DNA of 64,000 nucleotides from JAOUEA01 sp963821925 (GCA_963821925.1 CAWGFO010000009.1:124001-188000), one strand, 5' to 3'. Counted from the stretch's first letter, positions 1 through 8,460 are shown. Program-made: numbers and translations. Notes: generated from the sequence alone by a model not told the origin.

Positions 1-252
1 AGCGTTCATGTTCACGAACGTGTGCCTCGCGTCTTCCACCTCCTGCCGATCCCCGGGCTGGACGGCGCCCGGATCGTGGCGCTGCTCCTGCCGCCCCGGC
101 CGGCCGAGGTGTACCGGAACGCCGACCAGTACCTGCCGCTGATCATCCTGGTGGTGCTCTTCATCTTCGCCGGCCCCGTGAACTCGATCGTCTACTCGCT
201 GGCCGACGGGCTCTGTCGGATCTTCTCCGGGTTCGGCTGCACCCCGCCGTGA
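1..252 (+). CDS. Site-2 protease (peptidase M50), C-terminal end, partial and apparently frameshifted
   Basis: Only the last ~80 codons lie in the window. The frame from about position 25 to the TGA at 250-252 reads VFHLLPIPGLDGARI, matching the third conserved M50 motif (N-x-LPIPxLDG) whose Asp binds the catalytic zinc, followed by a hydrophobic segment (LPLIILVVLFIF). The residues expected just before it, AFMFTNVCLA, are read in another frame from position 2, so one base appears to be missing near 27-32. A GTG at 22 could be called as a start, but it would split the motif. M50 proteases are intramembrane metalloproteases that cleave membrane substrates such as anti-sigma factors. The break may be a sequencing error, because the site is at the window edge, or a real mutation. 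Confidence 0.6.
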   Translation, partial: SVHVHERVPRVFHLLPIPGLDGARIVALLLPPRPAEVYRNADQYLPLIILVVLFIFAGPVNSIVYSLADGLCRIFSGFGCTPP

Positions 253-330
253 CCGCGGGTGAGCTCCGACCGGCGAGCCCCCGGAGCGTGACCGCGGGCC
301 GCGCTACCGGGCCGGGCCTGGGGGCCGCGC

Positions 331-336
331 TATCAT
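331..336 (+). promoter_or_regulatory. Likely -10 element (TATCAT) of trpS
   Basis: TATCAT ends 10 nt before the GTG start of trpS, leaving no room for a Shine-Dalgarno site. This fits a leaderless or nearly leaderless transcript. No clear -35 is visible. Confidence 0.45.
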
Positions 337-346
337 CCCCGGCATC

Positions 347-1351
347 GTGACCCCCGACCTCGACACCGCCCGCCGCCGCCGCGTCCTCACCGGGTATCGC
401 CCGACCGGGCCGCTGCACGTCGGCCACTGGGCGGGCAACATCGAGAACATGCTGCGGCTCCAGGAAGAGCTCGACGCATACTTCTTCATCGCCGACTGGC
501 ACATGCTCACGACGCACTACGACCGCACCGACGAGCTGCCCGGATTCGTCGAGGAGCTCGTGCTGGACTGGCTGGCCGCGGGGCTCGACCCGGCGAAGGC
601 CACGATCTACCGGCAGTCCGATATCCCCGAGGTCGCCGAGATGGCGCTACTGCTCGGGATGATCACCCCGCTCGGGTGGCTCGAGCGCGTGCCGTCGTTC
701 AAGGAGCGGCTCCGCGACATGGCCGAGCGCGACGTCGCGAACTTCGGCCTGCTCGGCTACCCGGTGTTGCAGACCGTCGACATCACGATCGTGCGCGGCG
801 AGCTCGTGCCGGTGGGGGAGGACCAGGTCGCCCACCTCGAGATCAGCCGCGAGATCGTCCGCCGCTTCAACCGGCTCTACGGCGACGTGCTGGTCGAGCC
901 GCAGCCCCTCCTGTCCGAGACGCCGCTGATCCCCGGGAGCGACGGCCGCAAGATGTCGAAGTCCCTCGACAACGCGATCGGCGTCCGGGACGACCCCGAC
1001 ACGATCCGCGCGAAGGTCCGGTCCTTCGTCACCGATCCCGAGAAGGTCCGCCGGGGCGACCCCGGGCGTCCGGAGATCTGCCCCGTGTTCGCGCTGCACC
1101 GGCGCTTCTCGCCCGACGATGTCGAGCGGATCGAGACCGACTGCCGCAGCGGCGCGCTCGGGTGCGTGGACTGCAAGACGCTGCTCGCGGATCACATCGT
1201 CGAGTACTTCCGTCCGTTCCGCGATCGCCGCGCCGAGCTGGCGGCCGAGCCGGGCCTCGTCGAGACGGTGCTGGCCGAGGGCGCCGAGCGGGCACGCCCC
1301 GTCGCCCAGGAGACCCTCGCGGCGGTGCGCGCCGCGATGCACTTCGGATGA
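347..1351 (+). CDS. trpS: Tryptophan--tRNA ligase
   Basis: Class I aminoacyl-tRNA synthetase that charges tRNA-Trp with tryptophan in the cytoplasm. The protein is 334 aa, the usual bacterial TrpS length. The HIGH-type signature is GPLHVGHW at residues 21-28 and the KMSKS loop is exact at 202-206 (GRKMSKSLDN). The GTG start at 347 puts the HIGH motif at the normal distance from the N-terminus. Its stop overlaps the ATG of scpA (ATGA), so the two are probably co-transcribed and translationally coupled. The strong signature motifs leave little doubt about function. Confidence 0.96.
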   Translation: MTPDLDTARRRRVLTGYRPTGPLHVGHWAGNIENMLRLQEELDAYFFIADWHMLTTHYDRTDELPGFVEELVLDWLAAGLDPAKATIYRQSDIPEVAEMALLLGMITPLGWLERVPSFKERLRDMAERDVANFGLLGYPVLQTVDITIVRGELVPVGEDQVAHLEISREIVRRFNRLYGDVLVEPQPLLSETPLIPGSDGRKMSKSLDNAIGVRDDPDTIRAKVRSFVTDPEKVRRGDPGRPEICPVFALHRRFSPDDVERIETDCRSGALGCVDCKTLLADHIVEYFRPFRDRRAELAAEPGLVETVLAEGAERARPVAQETLAAVRAAMHFG

Positions 1352-2118
1352 GCGAGCCGGCCGCGAGCGCGGGCGCCGACGGCGCACAGACGGCATCGGG
1401 CTTCTCGGTCGAGCTGCCGGTCTTCGCCGGCCCCTTCCGCCTGCTCGCCGAACTGATCCTCGAGCAGAAGGTCGACGTGTGCGACGTGAGCGTCGCCTCG
1501 GTCACCGACGGCTACCTGGCGTACGCGAAGGACGCCGAGACCTGGAACCTCGAGGAGGCCACCTGGTTCCTCGCGATCTGCGCGGTGCTCCTGGAGCTGA
1601 AGGTCGGCCGGCTGATGCCCAAGCACGCCGAGCTCGACGAGGAGGACATCCTCGGGCGGTCGCCGGACCTCCTGTACGCGCGGTCGCTCGAGCTGGCGGC
1701 CTTCCGGCGGGTGGCGGTGGAGGTGGCGCGTCGTCTCGAGGACGAGGCGGGGTACTTCGCCCGCGACGTGGGCCCGGGCCCCGAGTTCGCGCACCTGTAC
1801 CCCGATCCGATGGCGACGCTCGCGGCCGACGATCTCGCGAGGGCGGCCGCGCAGCTCCTGCGGCCTCCGCCGACCCTCGACCTCTCTCACGTGACGCCCG
1901 TGCGCTACACGGTGGCGGACGCGATGTCACTGCTCCAAGAGCGCATCGCGGCGATCACCGGGGGCGCGGCGAGCTTCCGCGACCTCGTGGCGGATTGCGA
2001 GGACCGGATCCACGTGGTGGTGCGGTTCCTCGCGGTCCTCGAGCTGTACCGTGAAGGGAAGGTCGAGCTCGCGCAAGCGGCGACCTTCGGCGAGATCGAG
2101 GTCGAGTGGACGGGGTGA
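1348..2118 (+). CDS. scpA: Segregation and condensation protein A
   Basis: Kleisin subunit that bridges SMC heads in the bacterial condensin complex and acts in chromosome compaction and segregation. The 256-aa product has the ScpA N-terminal pattern (VELPVFAGPFRLLAELILEQ, residues 20-39, then DVCDVSVASVTDGYLAY) and a C-terminal winged-helix region ending in an acidic tail. The ATG overlaps the trpS stop codon. scpB follows after 7 nt, and the scpA-scpB-rluB-cmk-der order is the conserved actinobacterial arrangement. smc itself is not in the window. Confidence 0.94.
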   Translation: MSEPAASAGADGAQTASGFSVELPVFAGPFRLLAELILEQKVDVCDVSVASVTDGYLAYAKDAETWNLEEATWFLAICAVLLELKVGRLMPKHAELDEEDILGRSPDLLYARSLELAAFRRVAVEVARRLEDEAGYFARDVGPGPEFAHLYPDPMATLAADDLARAAAQLLRPPPTLDLSHVTPVRYTVADAMSLLQERIAAITGGAASFRDLVADCEDRIHVVVRFLAVLELYREGKVELAQAATFGEIEVEWTG

Positions 2119-2125
2119 GGCTCAC

Positions 2126-2836
2126 GTGACGGATGAGGCGCAGCTGCACGACACACGCGCCCTCGAGGCGCTCTTCTTCGTCTCCGACGAGCCGCTCACC
2201 GCGTCGGTGCTCGCGCAGGCGCTCGACCTCGACCGGCGGACCGTGGAGGGACGGTGCGACCGCCTCGCGGCCGACCTCGAGGCACGTGGTTCGGGGCTCG
2301 TCCTCCGCAACGTGGCGGGGGGATGGCGCCTCTACACGCATCCCGACGTCGCGCCGGTGGTCGAGCAGTTCGTCCTCTCCTCGCGGCAGGCGCGTCTCAC
2401 GAAGGCCGCCCTCGAGACCCTCGCGATCGTCGCGTACAAGCAGCCGGTCACGCGCCACCAGGTCAGCGGCATCCGCGGCGTGAACTCCGACGGGGTCCTC
2501 CGCGCGCTCGTCGACCGCGGACTGATCGAGGAGGCCGGCCGTGACGAGACGCCCGGGCGCCCCCTGCTCTACGCCACGACCCCCGAGTTCCTCGAGCGGC
2601 TCGGTCTGCCCTCGCTGGCCTCGTTGCCCTCGCTCGCCCCGCTCCTGGGCGTCGACGAGCTCGCCGAGGAGGGCCCGCGCGCCGATGCCGTGGTCGACGC
2701 GGGCCTCGACGACGAGAGCTCGGCCGACGACCTCAACGAGCAGCCCGCGGCCGACGAGGCCGACGGGACCGACGATCTCCACGAGGACGACGGAGCCGAA
2801 ACGGCCGCCGGACCGGCCGACGCCGACCCGGCCTGA
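2126..2836 (+). CDS. scpB: Segregation and condensation protein B
   Basis: Winged-helix partner that dimerises and stabilises ScpA in SMC-ScpAB. Residues 10-170 carry the two winged-helix domains, including the diagnostic ETLAIVAYKQPVTRHQVSGI and RGVNSDGVLRALVDRGLIEE segments. The last ~55 residues are an acidic, low-complexity tail (DDESSADDLNEQPAADEADG and similar), longer than in many ScpB proteins. The GTG start is chosen because GGTGAGG lies 5 nt upstream. The stop overlaps the rluB start as TGATG. Confidence 0.94.
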   Translation: MTDEAQLHDTRALEALFFVSDEPLTASVLAQALDLDRRTVEGRCDRLAADLEARGSGLVLRNVAGGWRLYTHPDVAPVVEQFVLSSRQARLTKAALETLAIVAYKQPVTRHQVSGIRGVNSDGVLRALVDRGLIEEAGRDETPGRPLLYATTPEFLERLGLPSLASLPSLAPLLGVDELAEEGPRADAVVDAGLDDESSADDLNEQPAADEADGTDDLHEDDGAETAAGPADADPA

Positions 2837-3558
2837 TGGCCGAGGAACGGATCCAGAAGGCCCTGGCTCGCGCCGGCTTCGGCTCGCGTCGAACCTGCGA
2901 GGAGCTGATCGTCGAGGGCCGCGTCACCCTCGAGGGGAGGGTGGTGACCCTGGGCGACAAGGTCGACGTCGAGACCCAGACCGTCGAGGTCGACGGCGTG
3001 AACGTCAACCTCGACCCCAGCATCAGGTACTACGCGCTGCACAAGCCACCCGGCGTCGTGACGACGATGAGCGACCCCCAGGGTCGGCCGGACATCCGGG
3101 GCCTCCTCCCGGCCGAGGGCCCGCGCGTGTTCCCGGTCGGCCGGCTCGACCGTGACTCCGAGGGGCTGCTGGTGCTCACGAACGACGGGGACCTCGCGAA
3201 CCGCCTGATGCACCCGAGCTTCGGGATCGAGAAGGAGTACCTGGCCGAGGTCGAGGGAACGCCGACCGCGAAGCACCTCGCCCGCCTGCGAGCGGGTGTC
3301 GAGCTCGAGGACGGCCCGGCGCGCGCCCTGCGCGCGAAGATCGTGGCGGCGAGCCGGGGACGCGGGGCCGTGCAGCTCGTGATGACCGAGGGACGCAAGC
3401 GGGAGGTCCGCCGCATGCTCGATGCCGTGGGGCTCCCGGTCACCCGTCTCGTGCGGCTGCGGATCGGCGGGGTCCGGCTCGGCGGGCTCGCGCCGGGCGA
3501 GCACCGCGAGCTCACCCTCGAGGAGGTCCTGGCCCTCCGCGGCCCCATCGACGGGTAG
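2836..3558 (+). CDS. rluB: 23S rRNA pseudouridine synthase, RluB/RsuA family
   Basis: Isomerises specific uridines in rRNA to pseudouridine. Residues 3-60 form an S4 RNA-binding domain (RIQKALARAGFGSRRTCEEL). The catalytic motif GRLDRDSEGLLVLTNDGDLA, with the active Asp in GRLD, is near residue 103, followed by the family motifs KEYLAEVEG and GRKREVRRML. The 240-aa length is typical. RluB (E. coli U2605) is favoured over RsuA by the conserved scpB-rluB-cmk context, but sequence alone does not settle the target site. Confidence 0.93.
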   Translation: MAEERIQKALARAGFGSRRTCEELIVEGRVTLEGRVVTLGDKVDVETQTVEVDGVNVNLDPSIRYYALHKPPGVVTTMSDPQGRPDIRGLLPAEGPRVFPVGRLDRDSEGLLVLTNDGDLANRLMHPSFGIEKEYLAEVEGTPTAKHLARLRAGVELEDGPARALRAKIVAASRGRGAVQLVMTEGRKREVRRMLDAVGLPVTRLVRLRIGGVRLGGLAPGEHRELTLEEVLALRGPIDG

Positions 3559-3561
3559 CCT
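3556..3561 (+). promoter_or_regulatory. Possible -10 element (TAGCCT) at the rluB/aroH junction
   Basis: TAGCCT overlaps the rluB stop codon. A start site about 7 nt downstream would give aroH a leader of roughly 35 nt containing GAGGGG and GAGG. A GTG at 3568, 6 nt after the hexamer, opens a 26-codon frame that runs out of frame past the aroH start to 3648. It could be a leaderless upstream ORF, but nothing else supports it. Confidence 0.3.
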
Positions 3562-3601
3562 GGTCCCGTGCGGGGCGTCGCCCCGGCAGAGGGGATCGAG
3601 G

Positions 3602-3964
3602 ATGAAGGTGCGGGCCGCCCGGGGGGCGATCGTCGTGAGCGCGGATGAGGCCGAGCTCGTGCTCGCCGCGAGCGAGCGCCTCGTGCGGGCGATGCTCGAC
3701 CGCAACGCGATCGAGACCGACGACCTCGTCAGCATGCTCTTCACCGTGACCGACGACCTCAGGTCGGCGTTCCCGGCCGAGGCCGCGCGGCGGATGGGCC
3801 TCGGTCTGGTCCCGTTGATGTGCGCCCGGGAGATCCCCGTCGAGGGCTCGATGCCCTCGGTGGTGCGCGCCCTGATGCACTTCCACACCGAGCGCGGACT
3901 CGGCGACGTGATCCACGTGTACCTCGAGGGCGCGGAGTCGCTCAGGGATGACCTCGAGAGCTGA
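3602..3964 (+). CDS. aroH: Chorismate mutase, AroH type
   Basis: Converts chorismate to prephenate, the entry to tyrosine and phenylalanine synthesis. The 120-aa product fits the monofunctional AroH (Bacillus subtilis) fold rather than the helical AroQ fold. It shows the start MKVRAARGAI, AIETDDLVSMLFTVTDDL, and the C-terminal MCAREIPVEGSMPSVVRAL segment with the substrate-binding Arg. The start is ATG 3602, preceded by GATCGAGG. It overlaps tyrA by 17 nt, so mutase and prephenate dehydrogenase are made together. Confidence 0.93.
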   Translation: MKVRAARGAIVVSADEAELVLAASERLVRAMLDRNAIETDDLVSMLFTVTDDLRSAFPAEAARRMGLGLVPLMCAREIPVEGSMPSVVRALMHFHTERGLGDVIHVYLEGAESLRDDLES

Positions 3965-5045
3965 CCGCGTCACCGTCGTGGGCACTGGCCTGATCGGCAC
4001 GTCGATCGGGCTGGCGGCCGCACGCGTGGGATGCGCGGTCACGGGGTGGGACGCGGATCCGGAGATCGCCGGCCGGTCCGCCGAGCTCGGCGGGTTCGGC
4101 CTCGCGCCGACGCTCGAGGAAGCGGTCCGGGACGCGGACATCGTCGTGGTGGCCACCCCGATCCCGACGATCGCCGGCCTGGTCACGCGCGTGCTCGAGG
4201 CGGCGCCCGCCGCCGTCGTCAGCGATGTCGGGAGCGTGAAGTCCAACGTCGTCGCCGAGGTGCTCGCCGCCGCCGGGGAGGGCGAGGCACGACGGTTCGT
4301 CCCGGGCCACCCGATGGGCGGCAGCGAGCGCTCCGGCCCCGAGCATGCATCCGCCTCGGTCGTCGACGGGATCGTCTGGGTGGTCACGCCGCCTCCGGCG
4401 GCGGACCCGGCCTCGGTCGCGCGGCTCGAGGCGTGGATCGAGCGGATCGGTGCGCGTGTCGTCCGGATGGAGCCCGCTCGACACGACCGGCTCGTGGCCT
4501 TCGTGAGCCACCTGCCGCAGGCCGCCTCGACCGCCCTCATGGACGTCGCCGCCACCGAGGAGGCGGACGAGCCCGAGATCCTGCTGCTCGCGGCGGGCGG
4601 GTTCCGGGACCTGACGCGCCTGGCCTCCTCGAACCCGGCCCTGTGGAGCGACATCCTGCTGTCGAACCGCTGGGCGATCGCGGAGGCGATCGAGATCTAT
4701 GCCCGCCACCTCGAGGCGCTCAGGCTCCAGATCCTCGAGGGCGACGGCCGGGGCGTGGAGACCACCTTCCAGCGGGCGAAGTCGGCGCGGCTCCGCCTGG
4801 CCGCCAAGCCAACGGTGCGGGCCGGGGTCGCCGTGCTGCAGGTGCCCGTGCCCGACCGCCCCGGGTCGCTGGCCGCGCTCACCGTCGCGCTCGGCGAGGG
4901 GGGCGTGAACATCGAGGACCTCCAGATCGTCCACTCGCCCGAGGGCGGGCGCGGTACCGTGCATCTGACGGTCGCGGCCGACGCGGCCGATGCGGCGGCA
5001 TCCGTGCTCGCCGCGAACGACTTCGACCCGACCCGCCTGGCCTAG
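3948..5045 (+). CDS. tyrA: Prephenate dehydrogenase
   Basis: Oxidatively decarboxylates prephenate to 4-hydroxyphenylpyruvate for tyrosine synthesis. It has an N-terminal Rossmann domain with GTGLIGTSIG at residues ~12-21. A central helical domain carries GHPMGGSERSG and the catalytic-region sequence FVSHLPQAAST. A C-terminal ACT domain (residues ~290-360, VPDRPGSLAALTVALGEGGV) probably binds tyrosine as feedback regulator. At 365 aa it matches ACT-containing TyrA proteins. It is embedded between aroH and aroA, a coherent aromatic-amino-acid block. Confidence 0.94.
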   Translation: MTSRADRVTVVGTGLIGTSIGLAAARVGCAVTGWDADPEIAGRSAELGGFGLAPTLEEAVRDADIVVVATPIPTIAGLVTRVLEAAPAAVVSDVGSVKSNVVAEVLAAAGEGEARRFVPGHPMGGSERSGPEHASASVVDGIVWVVTPPPAADPASVARLEAWIERIGARVVRMEPARHDRLVAFVSHLPQAASTALMDVAATEEADEPEILLLAAGGFRDLTRLASSNPALWSDILLSNRWAIAEAIEIYARHLEALRLQILEGDGRGVETTFQRAKSARLRLAAKPTVRAGVAVLQVPVPDRPGSLAALTVALGEGGVNIEDLQIVHSPEGGRGTVHLTVAADAADAAASVLAANDFDPTRLA

Positions 5046-5054
5046 GAGGACACG

Positions 5055-6425
5055 GTGCGCGTCCGCATCACCCCGGGGAGCCGCCTGCGCGGCAGCCTCG
5101 CCGTGCCCGGCGACAAGTCGATCGCGCATCGGTGGCTGATCCTCGCCACCACGGCCCTGGACTCCAGCCGTCTACTCGGGGTTCCGGCTTCTCTCGACGT
5201 GCGGTCGACCGCCTCGTGCCTGGCCCTCCTCTCACCCAAGGGTCGACCTGGACTGGAGGCGTGGTCCGGGAACGGTGCCGCCATCCCTCATGGTCACGGT
5301 TCCACGTGGAACGCCCGGGCCGCGGAGGCGCCGGACACGCCCCTTGAGGTCGAGGGTGAGGGGTGGTCGGGCCTCGCCGAACCGGCCGAGGACCTCGACT
5401 GCGGGAACTCCGGGACCGCGATGCGTCTGCTCGCCGGTGTCGCCGCGGCCGCGCCCTTCAGGAGCGTGCTTAGCGGGGACGAGAGCCTCTCGGCGCGCCC
5501 GATGGAGCGCGTCGCCGACCCGCTCCGGGCGATGGGGGCCACGATCGCCACGACCGAGGGGCACGCGCCGATCACCGTCGACGGCGGCGCCCTGACGGGG
5601 ATCACGTACGCCACCCCGGTGCCCACCGCCCAGGTCAAGAGCGCGGTGCTGGTGGCTGGCCTCACGGCCGAGGGCGCGACCACGGTCCGCGAGCCTGCGC
5701 CCACCCGCGATCACACCGAGGTGGCGCTCGCCGCGCTGGGCGCCCCGGTCGAGCGCGACGGCACGTCCGTCACGATCGAGCCGTTCCAGCACCACGGGTT
5801 CGAGGGCCGCGTACCGGGCGACCCGTCGTCGGCCGCGTTCGTCGTGGCGGCGGCCGCCCTGACGGCCTCGGAGCTGACGATCACGGGCGTCGGGTTGAAT
5901 CCCAGCCGCACCCGCTTCCTGGACGTGATGGCGCGGATGGGGGTGCGGACCGAGTCGCGCGTCGCTCGGACCGAGCTCGGGGAGCCCGTCGGCGACCTGT
6001 GGGTCGCGCCGTGCGACGGCGTGCGCGCGACCCGCGTGACCGAGGACGAAATGCCGCTGGTGATCGACGAGGTCCCGATCCTCGCGATGATGGCCACGCA
6101 CGCGGCAGGCGACACGTGGTTCCTGGGCGCGCGGGAGCTCCGCGTGAAGGAGTCCGACCGGCTCGCCGCCCTCGGGCGAGGGATCGTCGACCTCGGCGGT
6201 CACGGAAGGGTCGAGGGTGACGACCTCGTCGTGGCCGGCGGAGGACTGGCCGGAGGCACGGCGTACGCGCACGGCGACCACCGGATGGCGATGGCGTTCG
6301 TGGTCGCCGCGCTCGCGGCCGGCGCACCGATCGAGGTCGACGACGTGGGCGCGGCCGACGTGTCGTTCCCCGGGTTCGTCCCGGTGCTCGTGGCCCTCGG
6401 GGCCTCGATCGAGGTACTGGGGTGA
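5055..6425 (+). CDS. aroA: 3-phosphoshikimate 1-carboxyvinyltransferase (EPSP synthase)
   Basis: Transfers enolpyruvate from PEP to shikimate-3-phosphate. The motifs are present in order: PGDKSIAHR near residue 18, LDCGNSGTAMRLLAG near 115, and VKESDRLAALGRG plus GDHRMAMAFVVAAL in the second half. The loop before the CGNSGT motif is longer than in E. coli AroA (about residues 55-105). The GTG start follows AGGAGG by 6 nt and lies 9 nt after tyrA. The stop overlaps the cmk start (GTGA). Confidence 0.95.
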   Translation: MRVRITPGSRLRGSLAVPGDKSIAHRWLILATTALDSSRLLGVPASLDVRSTASCLALLSPKGRPGLEAWSGNGAAIPHGHGSTWNARAAEAPDTPLEVEGEGWSGLAEPAEDLDCGNSGTAMRLLAGVAAAAPFRSVLSGDESLSARPMERVADPLRAMGATIATTEGHAPITVDGGALTGITYATPVPTAQVKSAVLVAGLTAEGATTVREPAPTRDHTEVALAALGAPVERDGTSVTIEPFQHHGFEGRVPGDPSSAAFVVAAAALTASELTITGVGLNPSRTRFLDVMARMGVRTESRVARTELGEPVGDLWVAPCDGVRATRVTEDEMPLVIDEVPILAMMATHAAGDTWFLGARELRVKESDRLAALGRGIVDLGGHGRVEGDDLVVAGGGLAGGTAYAHGDHRMAMAFVVAALAAGAPIEVDDVGAADVSFPGFVPVLVALGASIEVLG

Positions 6426-7078
6426 GCCTGCGCGTGGTAGCGATCGACGGCGCCGCCGGGAGCGGCAAGAGCACGCTCGCGCGCGGGCTCGCCCGGGCGC
6501 TCGGCCTCCCGTACGTGAACACCGGCGTGATGTACCGAGCCCTCACCCTCGAGGCGATCGAGCGCGGCGTACCGTTCGACGACGGCGACGCCCTCGCGTC
6601 GCTGATGACCACGTTGAGGTTCAGCCTCGGGGATGGTGAACCGGCGGAGCTCGAGGTCGAGGGTTCGCCCCCGAGCCTCGACCTCGAGGGTACCGCCGTC
6701 GAGGCGCACGTCTCCCAGGTCGCCGCCCATCCCCAGGTCAGGGCCCTGATGCGCGCGGCGCAGCGTGCGCTCGGCCTCGAGGGCGGCGTGGTCGAGGGTC
6801 GAGACATCGCGACCGTCGTCTTCCCCGATGCCCCCGTCAAGCTCTACCTCGTGGCCGACCCGGCCGAGCGGATCGAGCGCCGTGCGCGCCAGCGGGACGG
6901 TGCGGGCGATCAGGTCGGGACCGCCCTCGAGCGCCGCGACGAGCGCGACGCGAAGGTCAACCCTTTCGAGCCCCCGGACGACGCGATCGTGATCGACACC
7001 ACCGGCCTCGACATCGAGGACACCCTGGCGGCCGCGCTCGAGATCGTCGCCCGCGAGGCGCCGGAGCTGTCGCCGTGA
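6422..7078 (+). CDS. cmk: Cytidylate kinase
   Basis: Phosphorylates CMP/dCMP with ATP. The 218-aa protein has the P-loop GAAGSGKSTLARGLA at residues ~9-23. This is followed by the family segments LPYVNTGVMYRAL (substrate binding), VVEGRDIATVVFPDAPVKLYL and RRDERDAKVNPFEPPDDAIV. The GTG start overlaps the aroA stop. der follows immediately, the conserved cmk-der pair. Confidence 0.95.
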   Translation: MSLRVVAIDGAAGSGKSTLARGLARALGLPYVNTGVMYRALTLEAIERGVPFDDGDALASLMTTLRFSLGDGEPAELEVEGSPPSLDLEGTAVEAHVSQVAAHPQVRALMRAAQRALGLEGGVVEGRDIATVVFPDAPVKLYLVADPAERIERRARQRDGAGDQVGTALERRDERDAKVNPFEPPDDAIVIDTTGLDIEDTLAAALEIVAREAPELSP

Positions 7079-7088
7079 CCGGCCCGGC

Positions 7089-8393
7089 CTGCCGCGCGTC
7101 GCCGTGATCGGGCGTCAGAACGTCGGGAAGTCGACCCTCGTCAACCGGCTCTTCGGCCGTCGCGAGGCGATCGCGCACGACATGCCGGGCGTGACCCGCG
7201 ACCGCGTCGAGGTCGAGGCGACCTGGCGGGGTCGCCGCTTCGGGCTCGTCGACACGGCCGGCTACCTCGCACAGGCGAGGGGGGTCGAGGCGCTCGCCCG
7301 CGGGCAGGCCGACCGCGCGATCGCCGAGGCGGACCTGATCCTCCTGGTGGTCGACGCTCCGGCCGGGATCACCGAGGAAGACGCGGCCCTGGCCCGCCGG
7401 CTCCGCCGCTCGCCGGTGCCGGTCCTGCTGGTCGCCAACAAGGTGGACACCGACCGAGAGGAGTCCGATGCCACGGCGTTCAACCGGCTGGGGCTCGGCG
7501 AACCGTTCGCCGTGTCGAGCATGCACGGTCGGGCCACGGGCGACCTGCTCGACCGGATCGTCGCGCTGCTGCCCGACGCGCCGCACGAGCGGGACGGCGA
7601 GCCCGAGGAGGAGCCACGGTTCGCGTTGGTCGGCCGCCCGAACGTCGGGAAGTCGAGCCTGTTCAACCGGCTCGTGGGGGAGGAGCGCTCGGTCGTCTTC
7701 GAGGAGGCCGGCACGACGCGCGACGCCGTCGACGCCGTCGTCGAGTGGCCCGGGGGCCCCGTGCGGTTCGTCGACACGGCGGGGATGCGACGTCAGGTGA
7801 AGGTCAGGGGCGTCGAGTACTTCAGCTTCGTGCGAGCCACGGAGGCGATCGAGCGGGCCCACGTCGTCGTGCTGGTGATCGACGCGTCCGAGGGCTTCAC
7901 GGTGGAGGACAAGAAGATCGTGAACCGCGTGATGGACGAAGGGAGGGCGTTCACGCTCGTCGCGAACAAATGGGATCTGGTCGAGGAGAAGGACCGCACG
8001 TACAAGATCCTCGAGGAGACCCTTCAGCCCTTCGCCCACGCGACCGTGATGCGCACGTCGGCCGTCACCGGACAGGGTGTGCACCGTCTCCCACCGGTCC
8101 TGCTCGACCTCCACGCGAGGTGGACCACGCGCGCGCCCACCTCACGCGTGAACGAGGTGATCCAGCAGGCGCAGCGCGAACGGCCGACGCCACGACTGAC
8201 CGGCAACCTGCACTACGCGACCCAGACCACTACCGGCCCGCCGGCGTTCGTGATCTTCGGGGGCGCGAAGGAGCCCGACGCGGGCTACGGCAGGTTCATC
8301 GAGAACCGGCTGCGCCGTGAGTTCCACCTGGAGGGCGTGCCGATCCGCCTCAGCTTCAGGCCCCGGCGGCGGCGCAGGGCCGGGGGGAACTAG
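7089..8393 (+). CDS. der: Ribosome-associated GTPase Der (EngA)
   Basis: Double-Era GTPase needed for 50S subunit maturation. The first G domain has GRQNVGKST, DTAGYL and NKVD. The second, from residue ~180, has GRPNVGKSSLFNRLVGEE, DTAGMR and NKWD. A KH-like C-terminal domain ends in basic RPRRRRRAGGN. Canonical starts begin only at GTG 7104, which puts the P-loop at residue 3 and loses the preceding beta strand. The in-frame codons before it read L-P-R-V-A, so a CTG start at 7089 is the better biological choice (inference). The first P-loop has Gln where Pro is usual. Confidence 0.92.
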   Translation: MPRVAVIGRQNVGKSTLVNRLFGRREAIAHDMPGVTRDRVEVEATWRGRRFGLVDTAGYLAQARGVEALARGQADRAIAEADLILLVVDAPAGITEEDAALARRLRRSPVPVLLVANKVDTDREESDATAFNRLGLGEPFAVSSMHGRATGDLLDRIVALLPDAPHERDGEPEEEPRFALVGRPNVGKSSLFNRLVGEERSVVFEEAGTTRDAVDAVVEWPGGPVRFVDTAGMRRQVKVRGVEYFSFVRATEAIERAHVVVLVIDASEGFTVEDKKIVNRVMDEGRAFTLVANKWDLVEEKDRTYKILEETLQPFAHATVMRTSAVTGQGVHRLPPVLLDLHARWTTRAPTSRVNEVIQQAQRERPTPRLTGNLHYATQTTTGPPAFVIFGGAKEPDAGYGRFIENRLRREFHLEGVPIRLSFRPRRRRRAGGN

Positions 8394-8410
8394 TCCGTTA
8401 CGGACTAGTT
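8388..8410. terminator. Perfect inverted repeat over the der stop codon, possible terminator
   Basis: AACTAGTCCGT and ACGGACTAGTT are exact reverse complements (11 bp) separated by one T. As RNA this gives a 10-bp stem with a TTA loop. The der TAG stop (8391-8393) is inside the left arm. There is no T tract, which is common for actinobacterial terminators. Its symmetry would equally suit a protein-binding site ahead of the tRNA promoter. Confidence 0.45.
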
Positions 8411-8445
8411 CGCCGTGGCCGACCGGCGCGGAGATGCCCACCCGG

Positions 8446-8451
8446 TACAAT
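8446..8451 (+). promoter_or_regulatory. -10 element (TACAAT) of the tRNA-Pro gene
   Basis: TACAAT lies 9 nt before the first base of the mature tRNA, a normal spacing for a stable-RNA promoter. No convincing -35 is seen. Confidence 0.55.
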
Positions 8452-8460
8452 CAGCCGTCA

